Shown: positions 1 through 7,535, numbered from the stretch's first letter. The stretch is 29,149 bases of DNA from WJMD01 sp964596015 (GCA_964596015.1 CAZQSB010000036.1:1-29149); one strand, 5' to 3'. Notes: generated by a model not told the origin, from the sequence alone. Program-made: numbers and translations.

Positions 1-50
1 TCACGACTCCGGACTTCTCGGAGAGCCACAAGATGGTCATGCTGAAGTAG
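1..50 (+). CDS. 3' end of an unidentified gene (partial)
   Basis: The reading frame beginning at base 3 is open to a TAG at 48-50 and ends in ...DFSESHKMVMLK. The codons used (GAC, TTC, GAG, AAG, CTG) match the rest of the window. It sits directly upstream of a strong terminator-like hairpin, as expected for the last gene of a transcription unit. Only about 15 residues are visible, so the product cannot be named. Confidence 0.5.
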   Translation, partial: TTPDFSESHKMVMLK

Positions 51-98
51 CAGCGTCGAACGGCGGAGCGCCGCTCGCGTGGCGCTTTCGAGGTGCGC

Positions 99-132
99 GA
101 ACGAGGGGGGAGATGTCACGCCCCCCTCGTTC
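99..132 (+). terminator. 12-bp perfect stem terminator
   Basis: Bases 99-110 (gaacgagggggg) pair perfectly with 121-132 (cccccctcgttc) around a 10-nt loop, and a pyrimidine-rich tract with a few T residues follows. It closes the gene ending at base 50. The rest of the 51-332 gap holds the promoter described next and a long leader. Confidence 0.75.
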
Positions 133-168
133 CTTCTGTGCTCTTGGTCGAACGCCCATTCACTATTC

Positions 169-199
169 TTGACTATTGCCGAAGAACACCTTCTATGAT
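169..199 (+). promoter_or_regulatory. Candidate sigma70 promoter for the secreted protein
   Basis: TTGACT at 169-174 and TATGAT at 194-199 match the -35 and -10 consensus, with a 19-nt spacer that is slightly long. The region is the most AT-rich stretch between the preceding terminator and the gene at 333. It implies a leader of about 125 nt, in which I recognise no known RNA element. Confidence 0.5.
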
Positions 200-332
200 A
201 CTTTGGTCGTGTTGAGTGTTGAGGTGCCGGCTGTCGCGGGCCAGAGGCGCATGGGCGCCACGATGTTCCGCGCGTCGGCGTAACTGAGCGCGGCGCTCGG
301 ATCCGGGCGACGCGCGTCTACTGGGAGAGGAG

Positions 333-1433
333 ATGGCAATGAGGACTGTTGTTATTCTCACCATCGCCCTCGTCGTGCTTGGCGCCTTCGGCGCCGCCGC
401 GAAGAAGCCGACCGATCCGGTTCCCGGAACGCGTCAGCTTCTCGACTGCGAGAACGTCGTCGAGGTGTTCTGCGGCGACGTGGTCAACGGCACGACGATC
501 GGCGGAGCGATGAACGTCGACACGTACTCGTGCGTAGCCTGGACGGAGTCGGGTCCGGAGGTCGTCTACTTCATCGACCTGCCCGGCCCGATGAACTACG
601 ACCTGACGGCGACGATCAGCGGCATGACGGCCGATCTCGACGTCTTCATCCTCGGCTCGTGCGACGAGGCCGACTGTATCGCCTACGGTAACACCTCGGC
701 CACGGCGAACGACATCTCGGCCGGGACCTACTACATCGTCGTCGACGGCTACAACGGCGCGGAGGACGCCTTCACGCTGACCGTCGACTGCGTCGAGCAG
801 ATCCCGCCCTGCTGCCCGTTCCCGTTTGACTGCTACGTCTTCGACTTCAACGTCGGCCCGTGCGGCGTCCAGTTCTTCGACTGCGGCCTCGGACCGAACC
901 CGTGGGCGTGGGGCGTCGACACCGGCATCCCGCAGGTCGCCTGCGACGACGTTCCGGTGACGAACATTCTCGGCACGACGCTGAACGCGCCGTATCCCGC
1001 CTTGACCGGCGGCGTCGCGGCTGTCGGCCCCGTTCTCGTCGAGGACGGCTGCGACTGCCTTGAGCTCTGCCACTACTACGACATGGAGCTCGGATACGAC
1101 GGCGGCAACGTCAAGGTCTCGACCGACGGCGGCGTCACCTGGACGCAGATCGCCCCGGCACGCGGCTACGACGACATCCTCGACTCGACGTACTACATCG
1201 CCGAGTGCGTGGCGAACGAGTGGGTCTTCACGGGCGACAGCGTCACGTTCGTCCGCGATTGCTTCGACCTCGAGCCCTTCGTTGGACAGGAGATCCTGAT
1301 CGGTCTGTTCTTCGGCTCGGAGAGCTACGAAACGACCGATCTCGGCTGGTACGTGAAGTGGGTCAAGCTCGGCGGCGAGGCTTCGCCGGTGCAGGATGCC
1401 ACGTGGGGCTCCATCAAGGGCCTCTACAGGTAG
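333..1433 (+). CDS. Secreted protein with PPC-like and lectin/MAM-like beta domains
   Basis: This is a 366-residue exported protein. Residues 1-23 are a signal peptide: a basic start, a hydrophobic core and an AAA end. Residues about 38-153 resemble a bacterial pre-peptidase C-terminal (PPC) domain, with the phrases DLDVFILGSC and GTYYIVVDGYNG. Residues about 165-347 look like a jelly-roll domain of the kind seen with immune-inhibitor-A and choice-of-anchor proteins (YDGGNVKVSTDGG..W, then GQEILIGLFFGSE...GWYVKWVKL). Cysteines are abundant and probably form disulfides. The chain ends in WGSIKGLYR, a possible sorting or attachment tail. No protease motif is visible, so it is probably a binding or surface protein. 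ATG at 339 is an equally good start, because GAGG at 327-330 lies 8 nt upstream of it. The gene is monocistronic, bounded by its own promoter and terminator. Confidence 0.8.
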   Translation: MAMRTVVILTIALVVLGAFGAAAKKPTDPVPGTRQLLDCENVVEVFCGDVVNGTTIGGAMNVDTYSCVAWTESGPEVVYFIDLPGPMNYDLTATISGMTADLDVFILGSCDEADCIAYGNTSATANDISAGTYYIVVDGYNGAEDAFTLTVDCVEQIPPCCPFPFDCYVFDFNVGPCGVQFFDCGLGPNPWAWGVDTGIPQVACDDVPVTNILGTTLNAPYPALTGGVAAVGPVLVEDGCDCLELCHYYDMELGYDGGNVKVSTDGGVTWTQIAPARGYDDILDSTYYIAECVANEWVFTGDSVTFVRDCFDLEPFVGQEILIGLFFGSESYETTDLGWYVKWVKLGGEASPVQDATWGSIKGLYR

Positions 1434-1457
1434 TCCGGATCCACATGTGTTCGTCAG

Positions 1458-1485
1458 CGGGGCGGGTCCTTCGGGACCCGCCCCG
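1458..1485 (+). terminator. 12-bp stem terminator capped by a TTCG tetraloop
   Basis: Bases 1458-1469 pair perfectly with 1474-1485 across the loop TTCG closed by C-G, which is the very stable UUCG tetraloop. A T-containing tract (ttcgtctt) follows. It lies 25 nt after the stop codon of the secreted protein and ends that unit. Confidence 0.85.
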
Positions 1486-1515
1486 TTCGTCTTGGCCAGC
1501 GTCCCGGGTTTCCGT

Positions 1516-1544
1516 TTGACCGAGAGCTCTGTGTCTGGGACAAT
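1516..1544 (+). promoter_or_regulatory. Candidate promoter for the cupin gene
   Basis: TTGACC at 1516-1521 and GACAAT at 1539-1544 are separated by 17 nt. They fall between the terminator at 1458-1485 and the cupin start at 1583. The -35 matches well and the -10 moderately. Confidence 0.5.
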
Positions 1545-1582
1545 CCCGGTGCCGCGAACGTCAGACGACACAGGAGGACACC

Positions 1583-1927
1583 ATGAAGCACATCCCGAAG
1601 GGCGAACGCTCGCCTCAGCCGGTCGACATCGAGGGAGCGGAGGGCGTCCGTGTGGCGAAGCTGATAGCGGAGAAGGACGAGTCGCCGACCGCCGCGATGC
1701 GGCACTTCGTCATCGAGCCCGGAGGCAACACGCCGTGGCACGCGCACGACTGGGAGCACGTGATCTACGTCCTCGAGGGCGAGGGCGCTCTTGTGACGGA
1801 CGGGAAGGTGACGCCGTTCAGCGCCGGCGACGCGCTGCTGGTGGAACCGGACGAGGAGCACAACTTCGTGAACAGGGGCTCCGAGCCGGTCCGATTCCTC
1901 TGCGTCGTGCCGCTCAGGGGCGACTGA
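1583..1927 (+). CDS. Small single-domain cupin protein
   Basis: This 114-residue protein is made of one cupin barrel. Motif 1 is G48-N-T-P-W-H53-A-H55-D-W-E-H59...G, and motif 2 is G82-D-A-L-L-V-E-P-D-E-E-H93-N-F-V-N. His53, His55, His59 and His93 are the likely metal ligands, so it probably binds a divalent metal. There is no signal peptide, so it acts in the cytoplasm. Small cupins of this kind include mannose-6-phosphate-isomerase-like proteins, dioxygenases and sugar or stress sensors, and the sequence does not tell which. The start is fixed by AGGAGG just upstream of the ATG. It appears to be transcribed alone, from its own promoter. Confidence 0.85.
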   Translation: MKHIPKGERSPQPVDIEGAEGVRVAKLIAEKDESPTAAMRHFVIEPGGNTPWHAHDWEHVIYVLEGEGALVTDGKVTPFSAGDALLVEPDEEHNFVNRGSEPVRFLCVVPLRGD

Positions 1928-1928
1928 C

Positions 1929-1943
1929 CGGCGCGTCGCGCCG
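1929..1943 (+). terminator. Short GC palindrome after the cupin gene
   Basis: CGGCGCG at 1929-1935 and CGCGCCG at 1937-1943 form a palindrome four bases after the cupin stop. Sterically the stem is about 5 bp with a 5-nt loop. No T-tract follows, so it is at best a weak terminator. Confidence 0.3.
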
Positions 1944-2028
1944 CGTCCGGATCCTGGGAGGACCGGGGTCGACGCTCGGGCACATCTCCGGCCGGCGACT
2001 GAAATCCGCGCTCCCGGGAAGAAACAGC

Positions 2029-2057
2029 TTGCTCCGGTGGCCCGTCTGAAGTACACT
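2029..2057 (+). promoter_or_regulatory. Promoter of the pyr operon
   Basis: TTGCTC at 2029-2034 and TACACT at 2052-2057 are separated by exactly 17 nt. Transcription would begin near 2064, giving a leader of about 140 nt before pyrB. That leader contains the PyrR-type element annotated separately. Confidence 0.55.
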
Positions 2058-2076
2058 GCTCGTCCGAGTGGTCACA

Positions 2077-2199
2077 CCTTTTAATCTGGCACAGAGAGGC
2101 TAGAAAGGGTGAAGAGGAAGACGCATCACAGAACGGGTTCCGGCGGGAGACACCTCGCGGTGCCCGTTCTTGCGTTTCACCCTCTGCCTCAAGGGAGGG
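2077..2199 (+). promoter_or_regulatory. PyrR-type regulatory RNA leader upstream of pyrB
   Basis: The core at 2092-2111 (cagagaggctagaaagggtg) closely resembles the conserved PyrR-binding loop of Bacillus pyr leaders, which carries GAGAGGCU followed by AAGG. It can sit in a stem-loop: 2077-2082 pairs with 2112-2117, and 2090-2092 with 2109-2111. A separate 8-bp hairpin joins 2130-2137 to 2163-2170. Bases 2106-2113 (agggtgaa) can instead pair perfectly with 2176-2183 (ttcaccct). Bases 2180-2184 (ccctc) can pair with the pyrB ribosome-binding site at 2195-2199 (gaggg). The last two pairings exclude each other. This suggests that PyrR bound with UMP or UTP would hold the first segment and leave the second free to hide the ribosome-binding site. 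The recognition core is observed; the switch is inference. No pyrR gene is in the window. Confidence 0.65.
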
Positions 2200-2202
2200 C
2201 AT

Positions 2203-3171
2203 GTGCAGTGGACCAGACGGCACCTGCTTGGCCTTGAGGGCCTGAGCCGGGAGGAGATCGCGACCGTGCTCGACACGGCGGCGATCTTCAAGGAGATCCT
2301 CGGCCGCCCCGTCAAGAAGGTCCCCACGCTCCGCGGCGTCACCATCGCCAACCTCTTCTTCGAGGCCAGCACGCGCACGAGAATGTCGTTCGAGCTGGCC
2401 GAGAAGAGGCTCTCGGCGGACACCATCAACTTCTCAGCCTCGACATCGAGCGTCAAGAAGGGCGAGACGCTCCGCGACACGGCCAGGAACATCGAGGCCA
2501 TGATGGTCGACATGGTCGTCATCCGGCACGCGTCGGCCGGCGCACCGCACTTCCTTGCGAAGCATCTCGACGCGTCGATCGTCAACGCGGGCGACGGAAC
2601 GCACGAACATCCCACGCAGGCGCTTCTCGACCTCTTCACGATGCGCGAGCACGTGGGCGACCTCAGAGGCAGGGAGGTCGTGATCGTCGGCGACATCCTT
2701 CACTCCCGCGTGGCGCGCTCGAACGTCTGGGGCCTCATCGCGCTCGGCGCCGGCGTGACGCTGGTCGGCCCCACGACCTTCATGCCGGCCGAGATCGAGA
2801 AGATGGGAGCGAAGGTCTCGCACGACCTCGAGAAGGCCACCGAGAACGCCGACATCGTCAACATCCTGAGGATCCAGCGCGAGCGTCAGGAGGGCGGTTT
2901 CCTTCCGAGCCTTCGCGAGTACACCAGGCTCTTCGGTGTCACGGCCGAGCGCGTCGGGCGCATGAAGGATGACGTCGTCATCATGCACCCCGGGCCGATC
3001 AACCGGGGCGTCGAGCTCGCGCCCGACGTCGCCGACGGCGAACGCTCGGTGATACTCGAACAGGTCACCAACGGCGTCGCGGTCCGGATGGCTGTGCTCT
3101 ATCTCATCTCGCGCGTCCGCGCGTCCGAGAGAACCGAGGAGAGTGAGCTTCTCGCGGAGGTGAGCCTATGA
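2203..3171 (+). CDS. pyrB: Aspartate carbamoyltransferase catalytic subunit
   Basis: PyrB joins carbamoyl phosphate and L-aspartate to give N-carbamoyl-L-aspartate, the first committed step of pyrimidine synthesis, in the cytosol. The 322-residue length is normal. The carbamoyl-phosphate site STRTR is at residues 56-60, the 80s-loop lysines are in SSVKKGE (about 82-88), HPTQALLDLF starts at 136, and HPGPINRG lies near the C-terminus. No pyrI is present, so this is probably the unregulated trimeric form. I chose the GTG at 2203 because AAGGGAGG at 2191-2198 precedes it and MQWTRRHLLGLEGLS is a typical PyrB start. An in-frame TTG at 2170 would place the start inside the leader hairpin. The gene overlaps pyrC by 4 nt (ATGA). 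Confidence 0.96.
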   Translation: MQWTRRHLLGLEGLSREEIATVLDTAAIFKEILGRPVKKVPTLRGVTIANLFFEASTRTRMSFELAEKRLSADTINFSASTSSVKKGETLRDTARNIEAMMVDMVVIRHASAGAPHFLAKHLDASIVNAGDGTHEHPTQALLDLFTMREHVGDLRGREVVIVGDILHSRVARSNVWGLIALGAGVTLVGPTTFMPAEIEKMGAKVSHDLEKATENADIVNILRIQRERQEGGFLPSLREYTRLFGVTAERVGRMKDDVVIMHPGPINRGVELAPDVADGERSVILEQVTNGVAVRMAVLYLISRVRASERTEESELLAEVSL

Positions 3172-4517
3172 AGAGGACCCTCATCAGAAACGGTCGGGTC
3201 ATCGACCCGGCGTCCGGGACCGACGACGCGCTCGACCTTCTCATCGAGAACGGCAGGATCGCGGACGTGTCAGGCGGCATCGAGGCCGACGACGTCGAGA
3301 CGACGCTCGACGCCACGGACCTCATCGTCGCGCCCGGCCTCGTGGACATCCACGTTCATCTGAGAGAACCGGGGAACGAGGACGCCGAGACCATCGCGAG
3401 CGGCGCGCGGGCCGCGGCACACGGCGGCGTCACGACGGTGGCGGCCATGCCCAACACCGAGCCGCCCATCGACTCGGCCTCGTGGGTTGAGTTCGTCGCG
3501 ACGCGCGACGCCGACATCCGCGTTCACCCGATCGCGGCCATCACGCAGGGCCGCCGGGGCGAGACGCTCACGGAGATGGCGGAGCTCAAGGAGGCCGGGG
3601 CGGTGGCGTTCTCCGACGACGGCCGCTCCGTCGTGAACGCCGGCCTGATGCGGCGCGCGCTCGACTACGCCGGGATGGTCGGTCTCCCCATCGTTTCTCA
3701 CTGCGAAGATCCCGCGCTCGCGGGCTCGGGGACGGCGAACGAGGGGCTCTCGTCCACGAAGGCCGGCCTCAAGCCGGTACCGGCCGCTGCCGAGGAGATC
3801 ATGGTCGCGAGGGACGTGCTGCTGGCGCGCACCACGGGAGCCAGACTCCACATCGCGCATGTCTCGACGGCGGGCTCGGTCGACATCATTCGCCGCGCGA
3901 AGGCTGACGGCGTCCCGGTGACCTCCGAGACATGTCCGCACTACTTCAGCCTGACCGACGAGGAGATCCTGACGTACGACACGAGCGTGCGCGTCAACCC
4001 GCCGCTCCGATCGGCCGCCGACGTCGAGGCGATCAGGCGGGGGCTGGCGGACGGCACGATCGACGCCATCGCGAGCGACCACGCGCCGCACACCCACGAG
4101 GACAAGGAGGTGGAGTTCGACGCGGCGCCTCCGGGAATGATCGGACTCGAGACGCTTCTGCCCGTTACCCTCACGCACCTCGTAGGGTCCGGGACCGTCG
4201 GCCTCGAGCGCGCGCTCTCGCTTCTCACGGACGGCCCGGCCGGAGCGCTCGGGCTCTCCGGGGGAACGCTCGCGCCCGGCGCGCCCGCGGACGTCTGCGT
4301 GTTCGATCCGTCCGAGGTCAGGACCATCGAATCCTCCTGGTTCAGGTCCAAATCGAAGAACTCGCCCTGGATCGGGCGGGAGCTCACGGGAATCGTCGTC
4401 GCAACCATCTGCCGCGGGGAGATCGTCTGTGCCGAGAACGGCCGTTCCGGCGGAAGTTCTGACGAGAGTGAAGACTCTCAAGCCGGTCGCGGAGGCAAGC
4501 TGGCTGTTCACGCTTGA
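3168..4517 (+). CDS. pyrC: Dihydroorotase, class I
   Basis: PyrC cyclises N-carbamoyl-L-aspartate to dihydroorotate using a metal centre. At 449 residues it belongs to the long class I amidohydrolases. Visible ligands are HVH at 62-64, H178 (SHCEDP), H231 (HIAHVST) and D304 (SDHAPH). There is no obvious carboxylated lysine. Instead D151 of SDDG occupies the bridging position, as known in Bacillus- and Aquifex-type enzymes. The catalytic domain appears to end near residue 421. The last 28 or so residues are low-complexity and Ser/Gly-rich and overlap the start of pyrK in another frame by 89 nt. The gene is translationally coupled to pyrB through ATGA at 3168-3171. Confidence 0.96.
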   Translation: MKRTLIRNGRVIDPASGTDDALDLLIENGRIADVSGGIEADDVETTLDATDLIVAPGLVDIHVHLREPGNEDAETIASGARAAAHGGVTTVAAMPNTEPPIDSASWVEFVATRDADIRVHPIAAITQGRRGETLTEMAELKEAGAVAFSDDGRSVVNAGLMRRALDYAGMVGLPIVSHCEDPALAGSGTANEGLSSTKAGLKPVPAAAEEIMVARDVLLARTTGARLHIAHVSTAGSVDIIRRAKADGVPVTSETCPHYFSLTDEEILTYDTSVRVNPPLRSAADVEAIRRGLADGTIDAIASDHAPHTHEDKEVEFDAAPPGMIGLETLLPVTLTHLVGSGTVGLERALSLLTDGPAGALGLSGGTLAPGAPADVCVFDPSEVRTIESSWFRSKSKNSPWIGRELTGIVVATICRGEIVCAENGRSGGSSDESEDSQAGRGGKLAVHA

Positions 4518-5232
4518 GGTCCCGGGCGACATGCCCAAGGCCAGAGCGGGCCAGTTCGTCCAGGTGGAGACACCTGGAGATGTGGTCCTCCGACGTCCCT
4601 TCTCCGTGGCCGGCGCGCCCGACAGAGAGACGATCGAGCTTCTCATGGAGATCCGCGGAGACGGCACGCGCGCCCTCGCGGCCCTCGGGAAGGGCGATGA
4701 ACTCGCCGTCTCGGGACCGCTGGGACGTCCGTTCGAACCTCATCCGGCGGGCGCGGCCGCCGCGCTCGTCGCTGGAGGCATCGGGGTCGCGGGCCTCAGA
4801 ATGCTCGCGAACGAGCTTGTCCAGAGCGGCGTCCGGACGACTGCCTTCATCGGCGCCAGAAGCGCGGGGCGTCTGCTGGACTCCCTGCTTCCTGAGCCTC
4901 GTGATGCCTTCAACGTCGAGCGGGCGACCGACGACGGGTCCGCCGGGTTCACCGGCACGGTGTGCGACCTCTTCGGCGGGCGCGTCGCCGCGCTGCCCCG
5001 GGGGAGCCGTGTCTACCTCTGCGGCCCCCGAGCGATGATCGACGTCGCAGGCAGGACGGCGCTCGCGCACGGCCACCGGACGTACGCGCTTCTCGAGGAG
5101 ACGATGGCGTGCGGAGTGGGCGCCTGCAGGGGATGCGTCGTCGCGACGCGGCGCGGGTACCGCGCCGTCTGCAGCGACGGCCCGGTCTTCGACATGGCGG
5201 AACTTCTGTCGGGAGAGGGCGCGGATGCCTGA
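4429..5232 (+). CDS. pyrK: Dihydroorotate dehydrogenase electron-transfer subunit
   Basis: PyrK is the FAD and 2Fe-2S subunit that passes electrons from the class 1B dihydroorotate dehydrogenase to NAD+. The 267-residue protein shows an N-terminal ferredoxin-reductase barrel with the FAD motif RRPFSV at 55-60 and a nucleotide-binding region (VAGGIGVAGL) near 114-123. Its C-terminal cluster motif C228-GVG-A-C233-RG-C236...C248 binds 2Fe-2S. The start is a GTG at 4429 preceded by GGGGAG at 4416-4421 (7-nt spacing), lying 89 nt inside pyrC. A GTG at 4468 is a possible shorter start, but it would trim the first beta strand. The 3' end overlaps pyrD by 8 nt, consistent with coordinated synthesis of the two subunits. 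Confidence 0.94.
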   Translation: MPRTAVPAEVLTRVKTLKPVAEASWLFTLEVPGDMPKARAGQFVQVETPGDVVLRRPFSVAGAPDRETIELLMEIRGDGTRALAALGKGDELAVSGPLGRPFEPHPAGAAAALVAGGIGVAGLRMLANELVQSGVRTTAFIGARSAGRLLDSLLPEPRDAFNVERATDDGSAGFTGTVCDLFGGRVAALPRGSRVYLCGPRAMIDVAGRTALAHGHRTYALLEETMACGVGACRGCVVATRRGYRAVCSDGPVFDMAELLSGEGADA

Positions 5233-6145
5233 CCTCTCGATCGAGATCGCGGGGCTCAGGCTCAGGAACCCGGTGATCCTCGCGTCCGGGACCGTCGGAT
5301 ACGGTCCGGAGTACGTGGGACTCATCGAGTTCGAGACGGTCGGCGCCTTCGTCACCAAGACGGTGACCGTCGAGCCCAGGCCCGGCAACGCGCCGCCCAG
5401 ACTCGTCGAGGCGGGCGGCGGGCTCCTCAACGCGATCGGTCTTGAGAACGTGGGACTCGAACGCTTTCTCGACGAGAAGCTCCCGGAGGCCGCGCGTCTT
5501 CCCGCGCCGCTCATCGCGAGCATCGCCGGGACGTCGCGTGAGGAGATGGCGAGGCTCTCGGAGGCCGTGGGCGCGAGGAACGAGGTCTGCGCGCTCGAGC
5601 TCAACATCTCGTGCCCGAACGTCGAGCGCGCGGCGTGTCCGCTCTGGAGCGACCCCGACGGGGCGGCAGGGTTCGTCGCCGAAGCTCGGGCCGCGACCGA
5701 CAAGCCGCTCCTTCTCAAGCTCTCGCCGCAGGCGGCGAACGTCGAAGCCGTCGCGGTCGCGGCCGCCGAGGCGGGCGCCGACGCCCTCGTCGTCGCGAAT
5801 ACGATGACGGGGATGCGCATCGACCTTGCGGCCAGGCGCCCCGCGCTCGGCAACGCCACGGGAGGATTGTCCGGACCTCCGCTCCGGCCGGTCAACCTGG
5901 CCCTCGTCTGGAGGATCGCGGGGGCCGTCGACATCCCGATCGTGGGCTCGGGCGGCGTCGGGAGCGCCCGGGACGCGCTGGAGTATCTGATGGCGGGCGC
6001 CTCGGCGGTCGAGGTCGGCACTGCGCTCTACCGCGACCCGGGGGCCGCCGCCACCATGGTCGGAGGACTCATCGAGTTCATGGAAGAGGACAACGTCAGC
6101 GAGATCCGCTCGTACATCGGCGCTGCAAGGGGGGAGGCAGCATGA
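5225..6145 (+). CDS. pyrD: Dihydroorotate dehydrogenase catalytic subunit, class 1B
   Basis: This cytosolic FMN enzyme oxidises dihydroorotate to orotate. The 306-residue length is typical of class 1B. The catalytic base of class 1 enzymes, a cysteine, is seen in LNISCPN at C130, whereas class 2 membrane enzymes have serine there. NAIGLENVG at 69-77 and the FMN phosphate loop VGSGGVG...GASAVEVGTALY are clear. Partnership with the adjacent pyrK confirms the NAD-linked 1B type, which works without oxygen or quinones. The gene overlaps pyrF by up to 4 nt (ATGATG at 6142-6147). Confidence 0.96.
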   Translation: MPDLSIEIAGLRLRNPVILASGTVGYGPEYVGLIEFETVGAFVTKTVTVEPRPGNAPPRLVEAGGGLLNAIGLENVGLERFLDEKLPEAARLPAPLIASIAGTSREEMARLSEAVGARNEVCALELNISCPNVERAACPLWSDPDGAAGFVAEARAATDKPLLLKLSPQAANVEAVAVAAAEAGADALVVANTMTGMRIDLAARRPALGNATGGLSGPPLRPVNLALVWRIAGAVDIPIVGSGGVGSARDALEYLMAGASAVEVGTALYRDPGAAATMVGGLIEFMEEDNVSEIRSYIGAARGEAA

Positions 6146-6846
6146 TGTCAGAGAAACACCGGAGCAGGCTCATCGTCGCGCTCGACGTCCCTGACAGACG
6201 GCGCGCCATCGAGCTCGCCGGCGAGACCGGCGAGTACGTGTCCCACTTCAAGGTGGGGAGCAGGCTGTTCACGGCCGAGGGGCCGGAACTCGTCAGGGAC
6301 CTCAAGCGCGCGGGGTCGGGCGTGTTCCTCGACCTCAAGTACCACGACATTCCCAACACCGTCGCCGAGGCCGCGCAGGCCGCGACCTCGCTCGGGGTAG
6401 ACATATTCGACATCCACGCCGCCGGCGGCACGAAGATGATGCGGGCGGCCGTCGACGCGAGCCGCGACGAGGCGGCCAGACTGGGCACCGCTCCACCCAC
6501 CATTCTGGCCATCACGGTCCTGACCAGCATGGCCTCCACCGTGGACGAGGTCCTCGCCCTCGCCGAGCTGGCGCGCGGGGCGGGCATCGACGGAGTCGTC
6601 GCGTCGGCGTGGGAGGCGCGGGCCATCCGCGAGCGGATGGGCTCCGACTTCCTCATCGTCACACCGGGCATCAGGCCGTCGTGGACCCAGAAGAACGACC
6701 AGAGACGGGTCGCAACCCCGGAGGAAGCCATTGCGAACGGCGCCGACTACGTCGTGGTCGGCCGACCGATCCGCGACGCGGACGACCCGGCCGGGGCGGC
6801 CAGGGCGATCGTCGACGAGATGGCCCCGGCGGAGGTGGCGCAGTGA
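6142..6846 (+). CDS. pyrF: Orotidine-5'-phosphate decarboxylase
   Basis: PyrF decarboxylates OMP to UMP, the last step of the pathway. The 234-residue protein has LIVALDVP at the start of the TIM barrel, K37 in SHFKVGS and the catalytic D64-L-K66-Y-H-D69 array in FLDLKYHDIPNT. The phosphate-binding end follows (TPGIRP, then YVVVGRPI). This is the compact bacterial and archaeal form. Two adjacent ATGs occur at 6142 and 6145. GGAGG at 6133-6137 sits 7 nt before the second one, so MSEKHRS may be the true N-terminus. The stop overlaps the GTG start of pyrE. Confidence 0.96.
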   Translation: MMSEKHRSRLIVALDVPDRRRAIELAGETGEYVSHFKVGSRLFTAEGPELVRDLKRAGSGVFLDLKYHDIPNTVAEAAQAATSLGVDIFDIHAAGGTKMMRAAVDASRDEAARLGTAPPTILAITVLTSMASTVDEVLALAELARGAGIDGVVASAWEARAIRERMGSDFLIVTPGIRPSWTQKNDQRRVATPEEAIANGADYVVVGRPIRDADDPAGAARAIVDEMAPAEVAQ

Positions 6847-7424
6847 GCGACAGCGGCGAAGGGAGGGCCCTCGAGCTTCTGAGAAGCTCCGGCGCTCTCA
6901 TGTCGGGACACTTCCGGCTCTCCTCTGGACGCCACAGCGGCGAGTACTGCCAGTGCGCCCGCGTTCTCGAGGACCCGCGCAGGGCCGGCGAGCTCGGCGA
7001 GGCCCTCGCGAAGCTCTTCGACGCCGAGAAGATCGACGTCGTCGTCTCGCCGGCGCTCGGAGGCGTCGTCATAGGCCACGAGGTCGCGAGGGCGCTCGGC
7101 GTCCGTGCTCTCTTCACCGAACGTCAGAACGGACGGATGACGCTCCGCCGGGGGTTCCGTCTCGAGCCGGGAGAGCGGGTCCTCATCGTTGAGGACGTCG
7201 TGACGACCGGCGGTTCGGTCCGCGAGGTCGCGGACGTCGTTCGAGAAGCGGGCGCCGCGGTCGCGGGCTTCGGCTTCCTTGTCGACAGGGGCCCGGGGGA
7301 CATCGACCTCGGGGCCCCGATGAGGGCGCTCGTCAGGAGGAACATGCCGAGCCACGAGCCTGAGAGCTGCCCTCTCTGCGAGGAGGGAAGGCCGCTCACG
7401 AAACCGGGCAGCAGGCCGGGCTGA
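6843..7424 (+). CDS. pyrE: Orotate phosphoribosyltransferase
   Basis: PyrE transfers phosphoribose from PRPP to orotate, giving OMP for PyrF. The 193-residue protein has the PRPP motif VLIVEDVVTTGGS at 113-125, and GGVVIGHEVARALGVRALFTER contributes to the flexible active-site loop region. The C-terminal tail carries CPLC at 176-179, a feature of one PyrE subgroup; its role is not evident. It starts at a GTG overlapping the pyrF stop (GTGA) and is the last gene of the pyr operon. It is not PyrR, because the orotate-enzyme loop is present and the pathway context fits. Confidence 0.95.
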   Translation: MSDSGEGRALELLRSSGALMSGHFRLSSGRHSGEYCQCARVLEDPRRAGELGEALAKLFDAEKIDVVVSPALGGVVIGHEVARALGVRALFTERQNGRMTLRRGFRLEPGERVLIVEDVVTTGGSVREVADVVREAGAAVAGFGFLVDRGPGDIDLGAPMRALVRRNMPSHEPESCPLCEEGRPLTKPGSRPG

Positions 7425-7476
7425 GCGGACCTGCGGGCACGCACGCTGCCCTTGGAGGAACCCGGCGAAGCGCCGG
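7406..7476 (+). terminator. Possible weak terminators between pyrE and guaB3
   Basis: GGGCAGC at 7406-7412 can pair with GCTGCCC at 7445-7451 across a long partly structured loop that includes the pyrE stop, and TT follows. A second hairpin pairs CCGGCG at 7462-7467 with CGCCGG at 7471-7476. Neither has a real T-tract, so read-through from pyr into the purine block is possible. I found no convincing promoter in 7425-7535. Confidence 0.3.
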
Positions 7477-7535
7477 CCGAGACACCGGCTATCCAGAGAT
7501 TCACAGGGCGGTCAGAGTCCATGAGGAGGAGCTAG

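Noticed and set aside
2170..2202. TTG at 2170 as the start of pyrB
   Set aside because: It falls within the leader hairpin, has no Shine-Dalgarno, and adds residues not seen in PyrB. GTG 2203 has AAGGGAGG upstream.
5611..6141. Long N-terminal extension of pyrF
   Set aside because: The extension overlaps pyrD in another frame and is Arg-rich. The family start lies at 6142 or 6145, behind GGAGG.
6843..7424. pyrE product as the PyrR regulator
   Set aside because: It has the orotate phosphoribosyltransferase loop and completes the UMP pathway, so PyrR must be encoded elsewhere if present.
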